From Chrysogorgia sp. JL179-B06 (taxonomy: Eukaryota; Cnidaria; Anthozoa; Scleralcyonacea; Chrysogorgiidae), in the NCBI GenBank assembly GCA_035772405.1, contig JAYKKM010000437.1, forward strand, positions 8,588,501 through 8,652,500: DNA of 64,000 bases, read 5' to 3'. Position numbers and translations under genes: made by a program. Below the pieces are notes generated by a model, which saw nothing but the letters and a program-made list of their open reading frames with translations, did no database searches and had not been told where the DNA came from. Below, piece after piece: positions 60,607 to 64,000 of this stretch (the stretch's first letter is position 1; each line of letters starts with the position of its first letter).

Positions 60607-60659
60607 GGGGATTACAGTATAATATTACAGTATTAAGGTTATAAGGTGAGAAAAATTTC

Positions 60660-61090
60660 ACACCATCTAGAATTAACAATAAAATAAGATATGGGTAGAA
60701 TAAAACAGAATAAATTACCTGGTAAAAATGGATATGTATACAACATCAAGTAAAATATTACGATAAAAAGATCAGTTTATAAACATTATTATAATAGTGC
60801 TTCAAAGTTGTCAATATTCTTATAAGAGTCCATAAAAATCTCTTCAAAGCTGTCTTAAGCGAATGTACAGTATTCATTTTATTCATGTTAACTGGTAGAC
60901 TGTTCCACAGTTTTATTGATGATACAGTAAACGATCTCCCTCCATCACCACTACGCTTACCCTAGCAGCTCTCTTTTGCAATCTAAAAACGCGCAGGAGA
61001 TCCTCTTTTGCACATGAACTCCATACCGGGCTTCCATACATCATGACTGGTTTTATCACTGCGCGCGTAATAGTGGATTTTTCTGCGTAA
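60660..61090 (-). pseudogene. 3' end of another non-LTR retrotransposon
   Basis: The minus strand shows KPVMMYGSPVWSSCAKED, LLRVFRLQKRAARV, then in another frame LWNSLPVNMNKMNTVHSLKTALKRF. These are C-terminal blocks of CR1/L2-like reverse transcriptases. The frame break and stops mark it as decayed. Confidence 0.65.
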
Positions 61091-61257
61091 AAGTGTCAAT
61101 TTATACACTGATGATCCAAGGGATGAATTTGGACATTTCTACTGCAGGTCCAATTGTGGTCTGGTGTTTAGTACAAAGGCAATTAAAAACAGGTAACACT
61201 AATATTTTAAATAACGAGAAATATACATTTCAAACCAATTAGTGTTCATCTTTTAGG

Positions 61258-61960
61258 CATGAAAGGAAAGAGCACCCTGCTTTTGATGTACCAGTAGACG
61301 AACACAATGGTGACAATGACGGTCATAATCAACTAAAACAAAATGAAACAAATGATTACTTTTGGATTAGTATTGGCAGCTTTTGAAGATGCTGTTAAGG
61401 AAGGTGATGGCCAACGTTTATTTGAAATATAAAAACTGACTTTGCTTATATTAAAGCAAAGGGTCACCCATGCATATGTCAATCTTTTGTATCTTGTGAA
61501 ATTTTGTGCTATTTTTCCAGCATTTGAAGCAGAAAGAATGAAATGGAACATATTTATTAACAACAAAGGAGGGAAAGGACTTAACATTCCACTGGATCTT
61601 CACAAAGAACACCAAAATAGGTTTTTAAAGGTGATGTGGAGAGCTTTGGGGCCAAATCTTAATGAAAAAAGTGCTGCTCGTTTAGCTAGCACAATTGAGC
61701 CTATGGAAGGCATAATCGAAAGCATCGATAAAGATTGCAAATTGTCAGAGCGATCATCATATAGAGCTACCAAAAATAAGGAGGAGGCTGTGTATCAGAT
61801 TATCTCTGACCTTGTTTCAATAGAGGCCTTTAAATTTAAAAGTCGTAGATCTGGCCATCTTTCCTTTAAAACATTTGATTCCAAATTGATCTCAGGATTA
61901 GACTATAGGGACCTCCATCATTGGATGAAAGAAAAAAATTTAGCTTGGGGCTATTTATAA
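61258..61960 (+). pseudogene. Degenerate DUF6589-like gene
   Basis: After a TTTTTAG acceptor the frame reads HERKEHPAFDVP; a frameshift then leads to LAAFEDAVKEGDGQRLFEI and an in-frame TAA. The main open part (61,442-61,960) reads FEAERMKWNIFINNKGGKGLNIPLDLHKEHQNRFLKVMW and SARLASTIEPMEGIIESID, ending in LISGLDYRDLHHWMKEKN. The N-I-P-L-D-L...E-H-x-N block matches cnidarian DUF6589 proteins. The TAA and frameshift indicate a broken copy. The domain's function is unknown. Confidence 0.6.
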
Positions 61961-62510
61961 GCCTTAAGGTAATTCCTCAGTAATTATTTCCGAAATGAAA
62001 ATTTGCTGAAACTTCCAAGTCTTAAAGTTATTGACATACTTATATCAAAACCAAAAAAATTGGGGTCACCGACCTTGTTTAGAAGATATGGCATATCGCA
62101 GATCACCTCTTACTCAGTATGGTGACATCATTGTGAACCAATTTTGATCAAAGTAAATAATAGGTACAAATTTTATTTTATTTGGTTTCCCAAAAACAGG
62201 GTCGGTTGGATCCGTGCCCCAAACAATTAAATTGGCGTGGCCTAATGGCCATAAAAACACTGATTATTGGATGTACGCAATGCAAAACTGAGGAATCACC
62301 TTAAGCAATTTTCTACATGTATAATTATTAGACTCATGCACAGTTTAAGTTTGAATATGATGAGAATATGTATAATATCATCTGAAAATCAATCTACATC
62401 TGGTGGTATGATTATAATTATCAAAATATGTTAGTTAAACCTGTATTCTTTGAAGTACATTAATTTATACTTACAGTAAATCGTTGTGTATACATGTATA
62501 ATAATTCCAA
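61961..62510. other. No recognisable gene
   Basis: AT-rich spacer between the converging DUF6589 and helicase copies. No repeat recognised. Confidence 0.45.
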
Positions 62511-62514
62511 ATAA

Positions 62515-63704
62515 TTAAAACCATTCTTCAGGAAGTTCTTCATACATGTCAATATCATCTGGGATTTCCTCATCATTAAATTCCTCATCCAGTACCACTT
62601 CATCACTCTCTAGGACATGCATTGATTCATCAAAATTGGGAATGTCAAGAAATGTTTCTTGGATAACCTCTAAAATCTTCATTGTATGTGTTAGTGAGAA
62701 TACCGGGCATGCATCCATAATATCTTGAACAGTAAAAATAGTTGACAAGTTTTTGACAACATTTTCAATCAGTTCTAATGAGAATCCATGTGTTGCTACA
62801 CTGTCAAGTACATTAGATGTTGCCATAGAAGATTTGATTTCCATTAATGCAGCCCTCAAATCATTCCTGTCAGTCTCAGTCACTGGTCTTGTTAAAAGGT
62901 GTCTTGCTTCTTTATCTGGTTTGCTGTCATCATCAAACGTTTCAAATAACGATTTTACTGCATCACATGCACTGCCTTGTCACAAGTAATATTTGCTACA
63001 AAATGCACAGCACCTATGTGCAGGTGTAAGACACTTGATATATTTGTCCAAAGGTAAGTATGCAGCCACTCCTAAGCATGACTTACCTTCTGCTTAGAGC
63101 TTCACTGATTCTTCGCAATGGCTTAGCTGGTGGCAATGGTATATGACAATGAATTCACTTTGTAGATTGTCTCTACCAGCACGTCCTGCTTCTTTATGAA
63201 AATCAAGTATATTCCTGGGTGTACCCCAGTTTACAATATATCTGTCAGGGAAGTTGACCCCCATACTCAGTGCAGAAGAGGAAACCACAACTCTTATTTT
63301 GCCTTGACCTTCAAATGAATTGACCACTCTGTCCTTACTGTGCTGCCAAGAGCTTGAGTGATATATCCCTATTAGACAGTCATTTTGTTCATTTGATTCT
63401 TGTGGAGAGAAGGCAAATCTTCCAAGTTTGAGCATTAGATAATTAACAACACATGCAATGTCAGTCATTAAATTGCAAAATATTATGGTTTTCTCTGCTT
63501 TATCACCATTATCTTTTAAAGATTTTACCAGCCAGTCAATATGATTAAACATGAACTGTTTTTTTGTCTTCACAACAGTAAACTTTAAATTTTCTCTGTT
63601 TGGAATGATAGCAATATTGACAGGATCCTTAAGTGTAAGTTTTGAGGAGATGGTCTTCAATGCATTTCCATCAGCAGTTCCTGTGAGAGCTAATACTGGG
63701 GTAC
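62515..63704 (-). pseudogene. RecQ-like helicase, C-terminal exon with two internal stops
   Basis: One minus-strand frame runs from the acceptor at 63,704 to the stop at 62,515. It starts PVLALTGTADGNALKTISSK (helicase motif III region), then TIIFCNLMTDIACVVNYL and VVVSSSALSMGVNFPDRYIVNWG. It ends the helicase core with EAGRAGRD (motif VI). After a TAA at 63,094-63,096 the same frame continues with CLGVAAYLPLDKYIKCL and HRCCAFC, a zinc-cluster-like region. A TGA at 62,980-62,982 and a long acidic tail ending EELPEEWF follow. RecQ-type helicases unwind DNA in repair. Multicopy relatives occur in cnidarian genomes. The two stops indicate a pseudogene unless they are sequence errors. Confidence 0.7.
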
Positions 63705-63815
63705 CTGAAAGTGAAATATGAAAACAGACATTTGTAAATTGTGTGTGGTAAATCAGTGGTCACTATTGTATATCAACAATCTGGTTTTATACTTTCAGAA
63801 ATATGAACTTCTTAC

Positions 63816-63895
63816 CTTGTTGACACAAAGATCTCAACATTGAAAGATCACCATATGCTGATCTGAATGCCTTGCTTTTTTCAGATTCAATATCT
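63816..63895 (-). CDS. RecQ-like helicase, upstream exon
   Basis: 80 bp bounded by an acceptor (TTTTAG) and donor (GTAAG) on the minus strand. It encodes DIESEKSKAFRSAYGDLSMLRSLCQQ, the segment just before motif III, and joins in phase to the exon at 63,704. Further 5' exons lie beyond the window. Confidence 0.6.
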
Positions 63896-64000
63896 CTAAA
63901 AGAAAGAAAGTATAAGTTGTTAAGAAAATTATTGCAGCCTGGGTATTTTTTATGAAGCTGAATCAATGCACTTCTTAAAAACTCGTTGACAGAAAATATG

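Overview
This 64 kb window is animal genomic DNA. It is AT-rich and intron-bearing, and it is crowded with decayed transposons, microsatellites, tRNA-derived repeats, Penelope-like and non-LTR retroelements and MITEs. The best organism guess is a cnidarian, possibly an anthozoan. This rests on the PAN + EGF + fibrinogen-like secreted gene at 12.9-15.0 kb, a DUF6589-type reading frame and a multicopy RecQ-like helicase, and is inference only.

The centrepiece is a complete Polinton/Maverick (adintovirus-like) DNA transposon at 21,021-38,892 (17,872 bp). It starts AG and ends CT, has 441-bp terminal inverted repeats in which I found a single difference, and is flanked by a perfect 6-bp target duplication, GACACG. 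It sits inside an older, decayed Ty3/gypsy element on the minus strand. Its genes lie in four blocks. A leftward block (27,889 to 21,437) holds two paralogous jelly-roll-like proteins, an integrase split by a frameshift, a membrane protein, a probable major capsid protein, the packaging ATPase and a terminal small protein. A rightward block (27,904 to 31,487) holds a 494-aa membrane protein, a phage-fibre-like protein, a candidate myristoylated protein, a tiny cationic protein and a BRO-N/VRR-NUC/zinc-finger fusion. A leftward pair holds thymidine kinase and a zinc-binding protein. A rightward block (33,147 to 38,476) holds three small membrane or coiled-coil proteins, a zinc-ribbon protein and protein-primed DNA polymerase B, also broken by one frameshift. 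Replication (PolB), integration (INT), packaging (ATPase), capsid, fibre and nucleotide-metabolism functions together look like the genome of a virus-like particle. I found no adenain-type protease.

Left of the Polinton: dispersed repeats and a BEL/Pao remnant (1-2.2 kb); a foldback repeat and AT-rich microsatellites (3.6-4.1 kb); three Penelope-like GIY-YIG copies, two of them in mirror image, with hammerhead-like motifs (4.7-6.9 kb); several MITEs; one spliced host gene (12.9-15.0 kb); and gypsy and non-LTR scraps (19.2-21.0 kb).

Right of the Polinton: a ribozyme-like PLE end (40.6 kb), a 21-bp coding-like minisatellite (41.5 kb), tRNA-SINEs (42.9-43.8 kb), a Harbinger transposase relic (46 kb), a non-LTR retrotransposon whose RT lacks its catalytic block (48.1-49.9 kb), duplicated repeats (50-51 kb), a 5'-truncated RT (55.7-56.7 kb), a Harbinger-like MITE (58.4-59.0 kb), a ~190-bp satellite (59.5-60.3 kb), a degenerate DUF6589 frame (61.3-62.0 kb) and a RecQ-like helicase copy with two internal stops running off the window end.
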